DNA of 64,000 bases from Oscillospiraceae bacterium. Its GTDB lineage: Bacteria > Bacillota > Clostridia > Oscillospirales > Ruminococcaceae. The DNA is taken from NCBI GenBank assembly GCA_018110905.1, contig JAGBAZ010000055.1, positions 1-64,000 on the forward strand, given 5' to 3'. Position 1 is the stretch's first letter. Every line of letters begins with the position of its first letter. Below, one piece after another: positions 49,526 through 58,103 of the stretch. The notes beneath the pieces are model-generated. The model made no database searches, was not told the origin of the DNA, and was given only the letters and a program-made list of their open reading frames with translations. The translations under genes and the position numbers were made by a program.

Positions 49526-51757
49526 ATGGCCAAGAAAAAGATTGAAAAACAGGAAATTAAACCACAGCAGAAAGCCAACTTTGAAAACGCCGGAATAGTT
49601 GTTGACCAGCCCATTGTTGACGTTCTTGAAAAAAACTATATGCCTTACGCCATGAGCGTAATCGTTAGCCGCGCTATTCCGGAAATTGACGGTTTTAAAC
49701 CCAGCCACCGAAAACTCCTTTATACAATGTATAAAATGGGTCTTCTCACCGGCGGAAAAACCAAATCCGCAAACATAGTCGGCCAGACGATGAAGCTCAA
49801 CCCTCATGGCGACCAGGCAATTTACGACACCATGGTCCGTATGTCCCGCGGTCACGCAGCTTTGCTCCATCCATGGATCGACAGTAAGGGTAACTTCGGT
49901 AAGGCATATTCCAGAAACATGGTCTGCGCCGCTTCACGTTATACCGAAGCGAAACTTGATAAAATTTCTGCGGAACTTTTCCGCGACATTGATAAGGATA
50001 CCGTTGATTTTGTCGATAACTATGACAACACCATGAAGGAACCCTCTCTCTTCCCGGTTACCTTCCCTTCCATCTTAGTCAACTTCAACGTCGGTATCGC
50101 GGTTGGTATGGCTTCACAGATCTGTCCTTTCAGACTTTCCGAAATCTGTGAAACGACCATTAAACTTATCAAAGATCCGGAACATGATATTCTTTCAACT
50201 CTTCCTGCACCGGATTTTGCCGGCGGCGGACTTATTGTTTATGATAAGGACGAGCTGACCAAAATATATGAAACCGGACGCGGAAGCATTAAAGTCCGTT
50301 CCAAATACCGCTATGATGAAAAGAGCAAATGTATCGAGATAACCGAAATTCCGGCAACGACCTGCGTTGAAGCGATTATCGATAAAATTCTTGAACTTGT
50401 TAAGGCAAGAAAAATTACCGAAATCTCGGATATCCGCGACGAAACCGACCTTTCCGGTCTTAAAATTGCAATTGACCTCAAGCGCGGAATCGATCCGGAC
50501 GCTTTGATGCAGAAGCTTTATAAAAGCACTCCGCTCGAGGATTCATTCTCCGCCAACTTTAACGTTCTTATCGGCGGTTCACCGATGGTCCTCGGCGTTC
50601 GCCAGATAATCAACGAATGGGTCGCATTCAGACACGAATGTGTCCGCAGAAGAATTTATTTTGATCTTAAAGGCAAAAAAGACAAACTTCACCTTCTCAA
50701 AGGTCTTCAGAAAATTCTTCTTGATATCGACAAGGCGATAAAAATTATCCGTGAAACCGAAAGCGAAAGCGAAGTTGTCCCCAACCTTATGATCGGCTTT
50801 GGAATCGACCAGATCCAGGCAGAATACGTTGCGGAAATAAAACTCCGCCACCTTAACCGTGAATATATTCTCAAGCGCACCGCGGATATCAGCGATCTTA
50901 AAAAAGAGATCGCCGAAATGGAAATTATTCTTAACGACCCGAAAAAAATCAATAATCTCATTATTGATGACCTTAAGGAAGTCATTAAGAAATATGACCA
51001 GCCGCGAAGAAGCGAAATTATCTACGTAAGCGAAACCGCAGAAGTTGAGGTTGAGGAAGAAATTCCGGATTATCCGGTAAACCTTTTCTTTACGAGAGAG
51101 GGATATTTCAAAAAAATCACTCCCCAGTCGCTTCGAATGTCCGGTGAACACAAGCTTAAGGAAGGCGATGAAATCGTTTTCTCCACCGAAAGCCATAACA
51201 CCGTTGAGCTTTTGTTCTTCAGCAACAAATGCCAGGTTTATAAATCCAGAGCCTGTGATTTTGACGATACAAAAACCAGCGTAATGGGCGATTATATTCC
51301 TTCAAAACTTGGCTTTGACGAAGGCGAAAGCGCAATTTTCATGGCAGTAGTTGAAAAATATACCGGTTTTATGGTATTCTTTTTTGAGAACGGAAAAGCC
51401 GCAAAGGTTCCCCTTTCTTCCTATGAAACAAAAACAAGGCGCAAAAAACTTATCGGTGCATATTCCGATAAATCACCTCTTGTTGCTTGCTATAATATCG
51501 AAGAGGACAAGGAATTTCTTCTTTCCTCTTCCGGCGGAAGACTTCTTCTTGTTCATACCGGCGCTATTCCTTCAAAAGCAGCAAGGGATACCCAGGGCGT
51601 TGCGGTTATGACCCTTAAGAAAAACGCCGTTGTTTCCGGTGCAAAACCTTTCAGCGAAGGTATGCTTGAAAACGCGCACCGCTTCAGAACAAGGAACCTT
51701 CCCGCTGCGGGCGCCATTCCGAAAGACGGCGACCTTTTTGAACAAATCAGTTTATAA
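49526..51757 (+). CDS. Type IIA topoisomerase A subunit (ParC/GyrA-like)
   Basis: The 743-residue protein has the breakage-reunion domain: SRAIPEIDGFKPSHRKLLYT, MYKMG, NPHGDQAIYDTMVRMS and CAASRYTEAKLDKIS, whose Tyr attaches to DNA. The C-terminal third is a beta-pinwheel-type domain (about 500-735). It lacks the GyrA-box, so ParC-like is the better call. The partner ATPase subunit is not in the window, although it normally sits next door. ATG after GGAAAGGG. It overlaps nothing; the next gene follows 31 nt later. Confidence 0.9.
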   Translation: MAKKKIEKQEIKPQQKANFENAGIVVDQPIVDVLEKNYMPYAMSVIVSRAIPEIDGFKPSHRKLLYTMYKMGLLTGGKTKSANIVGQTMKLNPHGDQAIYDTMVRMSRGHAALLHPWIDSKGNFGKAYSRNMVCAASRYTEAKLDKISAELFRDIDKDTVDFVDNYDNTMKEPSLFPVTFPSILVNFNVGIAVGMASQICPFRLSEICETTIKLIKDPEHDILSTLPAPDFAGGGLIVYDKDELTKIYETGRGSIKVRSKYRYDEKSKCIEITEIPATTCVEAIIDKILELVKARKITEISDIRDETDLSGLKIAIDLKRGIDPDALMQKLYKSTPLEDSFSANFNVLIGGSPMVLGVRQIINEWVAFRHECVRRRIYFDLKGKKDKLHLLKGLQKILLDIDKAIKIIRETESESEVVPNLMIGFGIDQIQAEYVAEIKLRHLNREYILKRTADISDLKKEIAEMEIILNDPKKINNLIIDDLKEVIKKYDQPRRSEIIYVSETAEVEVEEEIPDYPVNLFFTREGYFKKITPQSLRMSGEHKLKEGDEIVFSTESHNTVELLFFSNKCQVYKSRACDFDDTKTSVMGDYIPSKLGFDEGESAIFMAVVEKYTGFMVFFFENGKAAKVPLSSYETKTRRKKLIGAYSDKSPLVACYNIEEDKEFLLSSSGGRLLLVHTGAIPSKAARDTQGVAVMTLKKNAVVSGAKPFSEGMLENAHRFRTRNLPAAGAIPKDGDLFEQISL

Positions 51758-51788
51758 TATTTTTATATACCGAAAGGAGATTTGATTT

Positions 51789-52082
51789 ATGTACGCATTC
51801 TGCAGAAAATGGTTCGACAGAGCAAGAGATATTGCCGAGGATTTTGAATACAAGGATTATTTCTGGTGCTATCTTCTCGTTCTTCTCCTTGGAATTCTTT
51901 TCGGAATTTCCGCAAACAAAGCACTTAAATATCTTACTCCCTTCATTGCAATTTTTGCGGCTTTCGCAGCTTTTGAGGTAATGTATCCCCGCCGCGAAAA
52001 AATTGCAAAAATGCTCGACGGAACTTATGAAGACCGTTTTGTTGAATTCGAAGGAACCGAAGATATCCCCGACTTCATCTGA
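51789..52082 (+). CDS. Small membrane protein in the murA operon
   Basis: The 97-residue product starts MYAFCRKWFDRARDIAEDFE, has two predicted membrane segments (about 29-47 and 52-70), and ends in an acidic tail. No family is recognised. It follows the topoisomerase gene with GAAAGGAGA before the ATG, so it is the last operon member. It may anchor or regulate a partner, but this is a guess. Confidence 0.65.
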   Translation: MYAFCRKWFDRARDIAEDFEYKDYFWCYLLVLLLGILFGISANKALKYLTPFIAIFAAFAAFEVMYPRREKIAKMLDGTYEDRFVEFEGTEDIPDFI

Positions 52083-52090
52083 TTTTTAAT

Positions 52091-52125
52091 AAAAACGGGA
52101 ACGCCCGTTTTTTAAAGGCGTTCCC
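52091..52125 (+). terminator. Terminator with an overlapping alternative hairpin
   Basis: AAAAACGGG-AACG-CCCGTTTTTT is a short terminator (52091-52113). GGGAACGCC (52097-52105) can instead pair with GGCGTTCCC (52117-52125). The two hairpins exclude each other. It lies about 10 nt after the stop of the small membrane gene. Confidence 0.75.
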
Positions 52126-52282
52126 AAAACAAAAGCCATCCGTTTTCGATTTTTTTATATCAAGGCAAACGCTTTTTTATTCTTTTATCGAAAGCGGACG
52201 GGCTTGATTATATTTTTACCGTAAAAGCGATTATAATACCTTATAAAACAGCCAATTTTTTGATAAAATGCTAAAAAAGCCC

Positions 52283-52311
52283 TTGCAAAAGAGCGATAGC
52301 TGTGGTATTAT
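52283..52311 (+). promoter_or_regulatory. Promoter of secG
   Basis: TTGCAA and TATTAT spaced by 17 nt, 35 nt before the start codon. Confidence 0.8.
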
Positions 52312-52324
52312 ATTATAGCTATCG
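52294..52324 (+). repeat. Inverted repeat flanking the secG -10 box
   Basis: CGATAGCT (52294-52301) and AGCTATCG (52317-52324) lie 15 nt apart and bracket the -10 box. This could be an operator or a leader stem. Confidence 0.5.
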
Positions 52325-52345
52325 TGTTATTTTTGGAGGTTTATC

Positions 52346-52591
52346 ATGACTGTATATGAAATTATCGGAAGTATTCTTCTTATCATAACCTGCGTTCTCG
52401 TAACTGTTACTGTTCTTTTCCAGAGCAGCAGCAACGCTGACGGCATTTCCGCTCTTTCCGGAAAAAGCGCTTCCGCTTCCGCAGCTGAAGCAAAGAGCAA
52501 CAACGCAAAACTTGCTCGCATGACCAAAGTTCTTGCAATTGTTTTCTTTGTAATCACCCTCGCAGTTTATGCACTTAACATCTATCTTTAA
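52346..52591 (+). CDS. secG: Preprotein translocase subunit SecG
   Basis: The 81-residue protein has two membrane helices: YEIIGSILLIITCVLVTVTV and KVLAIVFFVITLAVYALNIY, separated by the polar loop LFQSSSNADGISALSGKSAS, typical of SecG. It helps SecYE move proteins across the membrane. ATG after GGAGG. It is a single gene with its own promoter and terminator; the nearby smpB or rnr neighbours often seen in Firmicutes are not present. Confidence 0.9.
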   Translation: MTVYEIIGSILLIITCVLVTVTVLFQSSSNADGISALSGKSASASAAEAKSNNAKLARMTKVLAIVFFVITLAVYALNIYL

Positions 52592-52607
52592 TTTCTGAAA
52601 ATTCACG

Positions 52608-52642
52608 AAAAAGTCCCGGACAAACTGTCCGGGACTTTTTTT
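52608..52642 (+). terminator. Terminator of secG
   Basis: AAAGTCCCGGACA-AAC-TGTCCGGGACTTTTTTT. Confidence 0.92.
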
Positions 52643-52649
52643 GTTATTC

Positions 52650-52683
52650 AAAAAATTCCGAAGCAAAAGCTTCGGAATTTTTT
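52650..52683 (-). terminator. Terminator of the minus-strand rluB operon
   Basis: AAAAAATTCCGAAG and CTTCGGAATTTTTT arms just beyond the stop of rluB, with T and A runs on both sides. Confidence 0.88.
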
Positions 52684-52684
52684 A

Positions 52685-53536
52685 TCAGGGTCTTCTTGCA
52701 AATTTCATCTTCGGTTTTTCGGTTTTGCCTGCGGCGGGTTTTGCGCCGGAATGTTTTTCAAGGGGTTTTCTGCCCGCGTTCTTCTTCGGAGTCTGTTCGC
52801 CGGGAACTCCCTTTCTGGAAAGGTTATGAAGGCCTGTAAGCTCCTCTTTGGTGAGTTCGCGCCATTTTCCCTGCTGGAGCATTCCAAGCCTTACGGTGCC
52901 TATAGAGGTCCTTTTAAGGCGGATTACGGTAAGTTCAACCGCTTCGCACATCTTTCTGATTTCGCGGTTTTTGCCTTCGGCTATTATAAACTGGAGAACG
53001 GTGCGTTCTTCGTTTTCTTCAAGAACGGTTACGGAAACCGGACGGACAAATCCGGAATCGATTTTAACACCTTCGGAAAGTTTTATAAGTTTTTCCTCAA
53101 TCCCGGTTTCGCGGACGGTTACGCGATAGGTTTTCTGGATATTGCCGCTGGGGTGCATAACCATGTTCGCAAAAGCGCCGTCGTTGGTAAGAAGTATAAG
53201 ACCTTCGCTGTTGCGGTCAAGACGTCCTATAGGATAGATTCTTGCCGGGATATCGGTAACAAGATCCATAACGGTTTTTCTTCCCATTTCATCGGAAGTT
53301 GTTGTTACAAAACCGCGGGGTTTGTTAAGGGCAACGTACCAGAGTTTTTCGCCAACGCCGGTTCTGATTTCTTCACCATTGATTGTAATTATATCTTTTC
53401 TTACGTCAACCTTCATTCCGATCTCTGCCGGATGGCCGTTGACTTTGACTTTTCCTGCGGCAATAAGTTCTTCCGCTTTTCTTCGGGAAGTGTAGCCGGA
53501 ATCGGAAATCGCTTTCTGAATTCTTGTATCCTTCAT
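52685..53536 (-). CDS. rluB: Pseudouridine synthase of the RsuA/RluB family
   Basis: The 283-residue enzyme has an N-terminal S4 RNA-binding domain (QKAISDSGYTSRRKAEELIA) and the RsuA/RluB catalytic domain with VALNKPRGFVTTTSDE, GRLDRNSEGLILLTND (active-site Asp) and IIAEGKNREIRKMCEA. It converts uridine to pseudouridine in rRNA, most likely the 23S. A basic C-terminal tail follows. ATG after GAGGAG. It is the last gene of the minus-strand cluster that begins with the M50 protease. Confidence 0.9.
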   Translation of the reverse strand: MKDTRIQKAISDSGYTSRRKAEELIAAGKVKVNGHPAEIGMKVDVRKDIITINGEEIRTGVGEKLWYVALNKPRGFVTTTSDEMGRKTVMDLVTDIPARIYPIGRLDRNSEGLILLTNDGAFANMVMHPSGNIQKTYRVTVRETGIEEKLIKLSEGVKIDSGFVRPVSVTVLEENEERTVLQFIIAEGKNREIRKMCEAVELTVIRLKRTSIGTVRLGMLQQGKWRELTKEELTGLHNLSRKGVPGEQTPKKNAGRKPLEKHSGAKPAAGKTEKPKMKFARRP

Positions 53537-53552
53537 TTTATTCTCCTCAAAA

Positions 53553-54647
53553 CTAAAAAATATCTTTTATATTATTCCAAAAACCTTTGTTTTCGGAAAT
53601 TGTTCCAACAATATTTTGCGCAACAAGCGGAGTTTCCGCAACAAGCATATCATCAAGATAGAACAGTGCTTTTCCGACGATATCGCCTTTTTCAACCGGC
53701 GCAAAAACAAAAGGCGGCTTGCTTATAACGGTTTTTATCTTTTCCGTTTCACCTTCAAAAAGAGAAGCTGAAACTTTTTTCGGAACAGCAAGAACCGTTT
53801 TTTCCGTTCCGCCGCAAACCGGAATTTCGATTTTCTCCGCAGGATTTTCGAGATTCACGGATTTAAGTTTTCCAAAATATTCTTCATAAAGCGCCGTATG
53901 ATAATTCCAGTCATCCGGGCAGCCAAGGGTCACACATATCAGCGAAACCCCTTCCCTTTCAGCTGAGGAAACAAGACAGCGCCCTGCTTTTTTTGTGAAT
54001 CCGGTTTTAACTCCGGTTGCACCATTTAAGGTTTTCAAAAGCCTGTTGTGGTTCGTTATAACTCTTGAATATGGCGGATTCCCGTATTCGACACGCAAAG
54101 TTTTTTCGCGACATATTGCAGCAAAATCCGGATTTTGCAAAGCATTTTTTGCGAGAATCGCCATATCGTAAGCAGTTGAAAAATGGTTTTTTCCGTCAAG
54201 ACCCGATGGCGTTTCGAAAGAGGTGCTTTCCAACCCCATCTCTTTTGCTCTTTTGTTCATAAGCTCTGCAAAATTTTCCACAGAACCGGAGATTTTTATT
54301 GCCGCGGCGTTTGCGGCATCGTTTCCGGAAGCAAGAAGCATTCCTTTTGCAAGAGTCCGGAGCGTAACCGAATCTCCCGGCAAAAGACCCATCGAAGAGC
54401 CTTCAACGGTTACTGCCGCCTTGGTTACGGAAAAAAACTCATCAATATTTTCTTCCTCAAGGGCAATGAGCGCAGTCATAATTTTTGTCGTGCTTGCCAT
54501 GGGAAGTTTTTCATCTTTATTATGTTCAAAAAACACTCTGCCGTTTTCTCCATCAATGAGCACGGCACCTTTCGGAACAGAAAAGCATTTCGTGCTCAAA
54601 GAAAAGCAAACGAGCACGGCAAAAAACAGTGCTGTTATTTTACGCAA
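53553..54647 (-). CDS. dacF: D-alanyl-D-alanine carboxypeptidase (S11), canonical
   Basis: The 364-residue exported protein has a signal peptide (about 1-23) and the full active site: STTK at 52-55, SGN at 107-109 and KTG at 214-216, with TPSGLDGKNHFSTAYDMAIL between. It trims pentapeptide stems in the cell wall. DacF and DacB act in sporulation or vegetative wall maturation; here the neighbourhood (scpAB, ytfJ) suggests the DacF type. The start is TTG at 54647 after GGGGTGA, which lies inside a hairpin (see 54655-54678). It shows what is missing in the paralogue at 1730-3058. Confidence 0.92.
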   Translation of the reverse strand: MRKITALFFAVLVCFSLSTKCFSVPKGAVLIDGENGRVFFEHNKDEKLPMASTTKIMTALIALEEENIDEFFSVTKAAVTVEGSSMGLLPGDSVTLRTLAKGMLLASGNDAANAAAIKISGSVENFAELMNKRAKEMGLESTSFETPSGLDGKNHFSTAYDMAILAKNALQNPDFAAICREKTLRVEYGNPPYSRVITNHNRLLKTLNGATGVKTGFTKKAGRCLVSSAEREGVSLICVTLGCPDDWNYHTALYEEYFGKLKSVNLENPAEKIEIPVCGGTEKTVLAVPKKVSASLFEGETEKIKTVISKPPFVFAPVEKGDIVGKALFYLDDMLVAETPLVAQNIVGTISENKGFWNNIKDIF

Positions 54648-54654
54648 AAGGCAT

Positions 54655-54678
54655 CACCCCGCAAAAATTTATGCGGGG
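54655..54678 (-). promoter_or_regulatory. Hairpin that includes the SD of dacF
   Basis: On the minus strand CACCCCGC-ATAAATTTTT-GCGGGGTG forms an 8-bp stem whose 3' arm holds the GGGGTGA ribosome binding site of dacF. It lies right after the ytfJ stop. On the plus strand it resembles a terminator with T6, but no plus gene precedes it. Confidence 0.65.
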
Positions 54679-54688
54679 TGTTTTTTGT

Positions 54689-55132
54689 TTATTCCTGAAC
54701 CGGTTCCTCCGGAACTTTTTCGATAATTGCGGGTTCCGCGGATTCAACGGTTACGTTATCTGCGTTCTTTTTCTTGCTGATGATTCCGGAAAGGGTGTCG
54801 ATTGCATCCGGAACCATATTTGCAACACGTTCAACAACGTTGTTTTTATCGGCGATCTGGATCATACGGACGCTTTCGCCTTTAAGAATAAGGAAAGCAA
54901 CCGGCTGGATAGTAACACCGCCGCCGGTTCCGCCGCCGAACATTTCTTTAGGGCTTGCGGAAGGAAAATCGGAACCGCCGCAGCCGAAACCTACGCTTAC
55001 TTTTGAAATGGGGATAATCGTTGTTCCGTCCGGTGTGGTGATGGGTGCACCGATTATGGAATTGGAATCAACCATACCCTTAACTTTTTCAAGGGAGATA
55101 TTTATCATACCTTCAAGATTTTTTTCGCTCAT
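54689..55132 (-). CDS. ytfJ: Sporulation protein YtfJ (GerW family)
   Basis: The 147-residue cytoplasmic protein starts MSEKNLEGMINISLEKVKGM and has VDSNSIIGAPITTPDGTTII and PISKVSVGFGCGGSDF, the YtfJ/GerW family motif, with a Gly-rich loop GGGTGGGVTIQPVAFLIL. It is needed for normal spore germination in Bacillus. ATG after AAAGGAG. It overlaps the DUF2953 gene by 4 nt; in Firmicutes these two are neighbours, so they probably work together. Confidence 0.93.
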   Translation of the reverse strand: MSEKNLEGMINISLEKVKGMVDSNSIIGAPITTPDGTTIIPISKVSVGFGCGGSDFPSASPKEMFGGGTGGGVTIQPVAFLILKGESVRMIQIADKNNVVERVANMVPDAIDTLSGIISKKKNADNVTVESAEPAIIEKVPEEPVQE

Positions 55133-55797
55133 GCAGAAGCACTCTCCTTTGCGTTAATATTCTGCCGCGGCTTTGCGGTTTTTGTTTTTTGCTCTGTTTT
55201 TTTGTTTTTCATCATTTCTTTAAGAAAGACGAAAGCCATTCTTAAAGCTCCGATTATTATTATAAGCGGGTTGAATTCAATATCAGCTCCGCCATAGATT
55301 TTGTCTTTTTCTGAAATAAAATCCGGAAAAACGCGGAATTTTGCTTTTTCGATTTTCATAAGGTTTCTGAAAAAACCGAGAACGCCCGAAAGCCATGCAC
55401 AGATCCTTCCGTATTTTATTCCGCAGGCTGCGGCGTCTTCCGCACCGATTTTCCAATAAAGTTCAAATCTGTGGAATCTTATGTTCCTAAGTATCATTTT
55501 TGCGCCGGGACCGTATTTTTGAACAATGTCGATAACCATATCGACAATTTCCTCGGCGGTCATCCTGCGTTTTTCTTTTTTGGGTTTTTCTGCGGTTTTT
55601 TCAGTTTTTTGTTTTTCTTCCTTTGGCTTTTCTTCTTTTTTCTTTTCCTTCATCGGAAAAACAGTGTAACTGAAGAAAAGAAGCAATTTTATTTTTAATG
55701 AAAAATCTTCCTTATAATCGGCAACCGCCCGGACCGGAAGCATTAAAATTCCGAGAAGAAAAAGGATTATTCCGAAAAATATAAGCCAGCCCGTCAT
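55129..55797 (-). CDS. DUF2953 membrane protein
   Basis: The 222-residue protein has an N-terminal membrane segment (about 3-21), a basic Lys/Glu-rich linker (KEKKKEEKPKEEKQ), and a C-terminal domain with LRNIRFHRFELYWKIGAEDA and DAAACGIKYGRICAWLSG, which identifies DUF2953. These proteins occur with ytfJ and scpAB in spore-forming Firmicutes. Function unknown. ATG after AGGAGG; the end overlaps ytfJ by 4 nt. Confidence 0.85.
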   Translation of the reverse strand: MTGWLIFFGIILFLLGILMLPVRAVADYKEDFSLKIKLLLFFSYTVFPMKEKKKEEKPKEEKQKTEKTAEKPKKEKRRMTAEEIVDMVIDIVQKYGPGAKMILRNIRFHRFELYWKIGAEDAAACGIKYGRICAWLSGVLGFFRNLMKIEKAKFRVFPDFISEKDKIYGGADIEFNPLIIIIGALRMAFVFLKEMMKNKKTEQKTKTAKPRQNINAKESASA

Positions 55798-55830
55798 TCA
55801 GTCGCCTCCTTATTCCTGATTTTTCAAAAA

Positions 55831-56421
55831 TTATTCTTCGCTGTCAAAAAGGGATTGCTGATCCTCAAGTTCCGCAGAAGGAACTTTTTCTTCAACTTCA
55901 GCTTCATCCGCAATGGGAGGCATATCTTCGAGAGATTCCAGACCGAAGGAACGAAGAAAAAGCGGAGTTGTACGGTAAGCAATAGGTTTTCCCGGAAGAT
56001 CGAGCCTTCCGGCTTCTTCGATAAGTCCTTTTTCAGCAAGGGTTGAAATTACGCCGGAGGAATCCACCCCACGGACCTGTTCCGCAAAAGCTCTTGTTAC
56101 CGGCTGGTTATAGGCGATTATCGCAAGAACCTCAAGAGCCGCCTGGGAAAGGGGCGCATTGCGTTTTATTTCAAAAGCACCGCGGATATAGGATTCATAT
56201 TCCGGCTTGGTGCAAAGCTGCCACTGGGTTTCAAGACGGCGAACCTCTATTGAACCTTCAAATTTTTCATATTTTGTTTTAAGACTTTCAAGAACTGCCA
56301 CTGCGGCATCTTCGTCAAGTTCCATGGCCTGGGCAACAACTTTCTGGTCAACCGGTTCCCCACCGGCAAAAAGAATTGCCTCTGCGATTTTTTCATATTG
56401 TTCCAGCTGCAGTTTCGTCAC
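55831..56421 (-). CDS. scpB: Segregation and condensation protein B
   Basis: The 196-residue protein has two winged-helix domains: YEKIAEAILFAGGEPVDQKV and ALEVLAIIAYNQPVTRAFAE, with GVDSSGVISTLAEKGLIEEA, as in ScpB. It forms the SMC-ScpA-ScpB condensin that organises the chromosome. The start codon is uncertain: GTG at 56421 is used here, but SD AAGGTGA lies just downstream of it and an unusual CTG would then be the start. It overlaps the scpA end. Confidence 0.92.
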   Translation of the reverse strand: MTKLQLEQYEKIAEAILFAGGEPVDQKVVAQAMELDEDAAVAVLESLKTKYEKFEGSIEVRRLETQWQLCTKPEYESYIRGAFEIKRNAPLSQAALEVLAIIAYNQPVTRAFAEQVRGVDSSGVISTLAEKGLIEEAGRLDLPGKPIAYRTTPLFLRSFGLESLEDMPPIADEAEVEEKVPSAELEDQQSLFDSEE

Positions 56422-57145
56422 CTTCTTTCTGTTTTTTTCGTTTCAGATTTTTACCAAGTTCAACGTTATTATTTTCGTCAACACTTATTCTTCCGTTTTT
56501 TACAAGTTCAAGAACCGCAAGGAACATTGCAACGCTTTCGCTTCTTGTGGAACCGGAAAAAAGTTCGTTCCATTTAAGCTTTGTGCGCTTATAGAGGCGT
56601 TTCAAAAGGATTATCGCCCTTGAGGGAACGGATATCAGCTTTTTATGAACAACGCCGCTGAAAGCCTCTACGGGCGGCGGAAGCTTACGCTGTTTTCTTC
56701 CCAAAGCAGACAGATATGCTTTAAGGATATCTTCCGGCGGATGGATTCTTGTATAAGTGTTATCCGCTTCAACAGGCATCGGCTTTCTTGAAAAAACGCT
56801 GTTTCCGCAAAATCTTTCCTTAAGTTCCGCCGCAACAAGCTTGCATGCCTGATATTCGATAAGTTCTCCTTGAAGTTCCTGGCGGAGTTTTTCGCCTTCG
56901 TCATCATAACGCGGAAGAAGCATTGCGGTTTTTATATAAACAAGCCTTGCGGCCATTTCGAGAAATTCCGCCGCACCTTCCATATCATCGAAATTTTCGA
57001 TATCTTTTATGGATTGGGTATATTGCTCCAGAAGTTCCGAAATGTTTATGTCACAGATATTAAGTTTGTGCTTTTGAATAAGAAAAAGCAAGAGGTCAAG
57101 AGGTCCTTCAAAAGCCTCCAGCTTATAGTTAAGTTTTTCGCTCAA
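56393..57145 (-). CDS. scpA: Segregation and condensation protein A
   Basis: The 250-residue kleisin reads YKLEAFEGPLDLLLFLIQKH at the N-terminus (the SMC-binding domain), then EFLEMAARLVYIKTAMLLPR and a C-terminal winged helix (ELVKNGRISVDENNNVELGK). It bridges SMC heads and binds ScpB. TTG start after GGAG. Its 3' end overlaps scpB by 29 nt, showing tight coupling. Confidence 0.94.
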   Translation of the reverse strand: MSEKLNYKLEAFEGPLDLLLFLIQKHKLNICDINISELLEQYTQSIKDIENFDDMEGAAEFLEMAARLVYIKTAMLLPRYDDEGEKLRQELQGELIEYQACKLVAAELKERFCGNSVFSRKPMPVEADNTYTRIHPPEDILKAYLSALGRKQRKLPPPVEAFSGVVHKKLISVPSRAIILLKRLYKRTKLKWNELFSGSTRSESVAMFLAVLELVKNGRISVDENNNVELGKNLKRKKQKEGDETAAGTI

Positions 57146-57160
57146 AATTCTATCTCCAAA

Positions 57161-57853
57161 TTAAAATTTAATTGCAAGAATGGCTGTAAGCCAGTCTATC
57201 GGTCTTGTTGCAAAATCAAGAATTCCGGTCACCGCGTTGCTTACAAAACTTATGGGACCATCAAGAACTCCGAACCAAAGGGCAACAAGCAAAGCTATAA
57301 AAATTATATTTTCATACTGCATGATTTTGAAATAAATTCTTTGCGGAAGAAAATAAGTTGCAATTCTTGAACCGTCCAGAGGCGGAATCGGAATAAGGTT
57401 GAAAACCCCAAGGGTGATGTTTATGCTTATCATATAAAGCAAAAAGGTCTGGATCGTTGCAAAAAACGCGCCGGAAATTCCCATATATGCGGGAATATAA
57501 CTTAACTTATAGAGAACCATTGAAAGGAAGGCAAGTCCGATATTTGAAAGGGGACCCGCAAGAGAAGAAAGCATCATTCCCTTTTTGGGGTTTTCAAAAT
57601 TAATCGGGTTTATCGGAACCGGTTTTGCCCAGCCAAAACCGAAAAGAATTATTGCAACAGTGCCGATAGGATCAAAATGTGCAAGCGGATTAAGGGTAAG
57701 TCTTCCCTGTCTGTAAGCGGTATGATCCCCCATTCTGTAAGCGGCATAACCATGGGCGCATTCATGTATCGGAAGCGCAATAAGTGCGACAATAAGTCTT
57801 ATTACAAGAAGATAAACAGCGGATTGTATTCCGCCGGAAAGAAAAGAAGGCAT
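57161..57853 (-). CDS. Site-2 protease family M50 metallopeptidase
   Basis: The 230-residue membrane protein has six helices and a metalloprotease site: HECAHGYAAY (HExxH) in an early helix and NLIPIPPLDGSRIATYFLPQ (NPDG-type) later. It matches the YwhC/SpoIVFB-like site-2 protease family. The start is the ATG at 57853 after AAGGAGA; the open frame continues 8 codons upstream. It heads the scpA-scpB operon, so it may act in sporulation, but the substrate is unknown. Confidence 0.88.
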   Translation of the reverse strand: MPSFLSGGIQSAVYLLVIRLIVALIALPIHECAHGYAAYRMGDHTAYRQGRLTLNPLAHFDPIGTVAIILFGFGWAKPVPINPINFENPKKGMMLSSLAGPLSNIGLAFLSMVLYKLSYIPAYMGISGAFFATIQTFLLYMISINITLGVFNLIPIPPLDGSRIATYFLPQRIYFKIMQYENIIFIALLVALWFGVLDGPISFVSNAVTGILDFATRPIDWLTAILAIKF

Positions 57854-58034
57854 TTGTTTCTCCTTTGTTTTAAACATAGTTATTTATAATATATTATATA
57901 GGAAAATCTTTCTTATTACAAGGCGAAAGGCGGCGTTTTTTGTTAAAGCCGGGTAAATTTTTTATTAATCAAAGATAAACCGTTGTTTAAAATAAAAAAA
58001 GATTAAAATAATTGGAAAAAATGCTTATAAATAC

Positions 58035-58063
58035 TTGCTTTTTTTATTAAAGTTTGATATAAT
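58035..58063 (+). promoter_or_regulatory. Promoter of rpmB
   Basis: TTGCTT and TATAAT are 17 nt apart, 40 nt before the start codon. Confidence 0.8.
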
Positions 58064-58103
58064 ACGAACGTTGACTTTCTGAAAGAACAAAGGAGGTGCC
58101 ACT

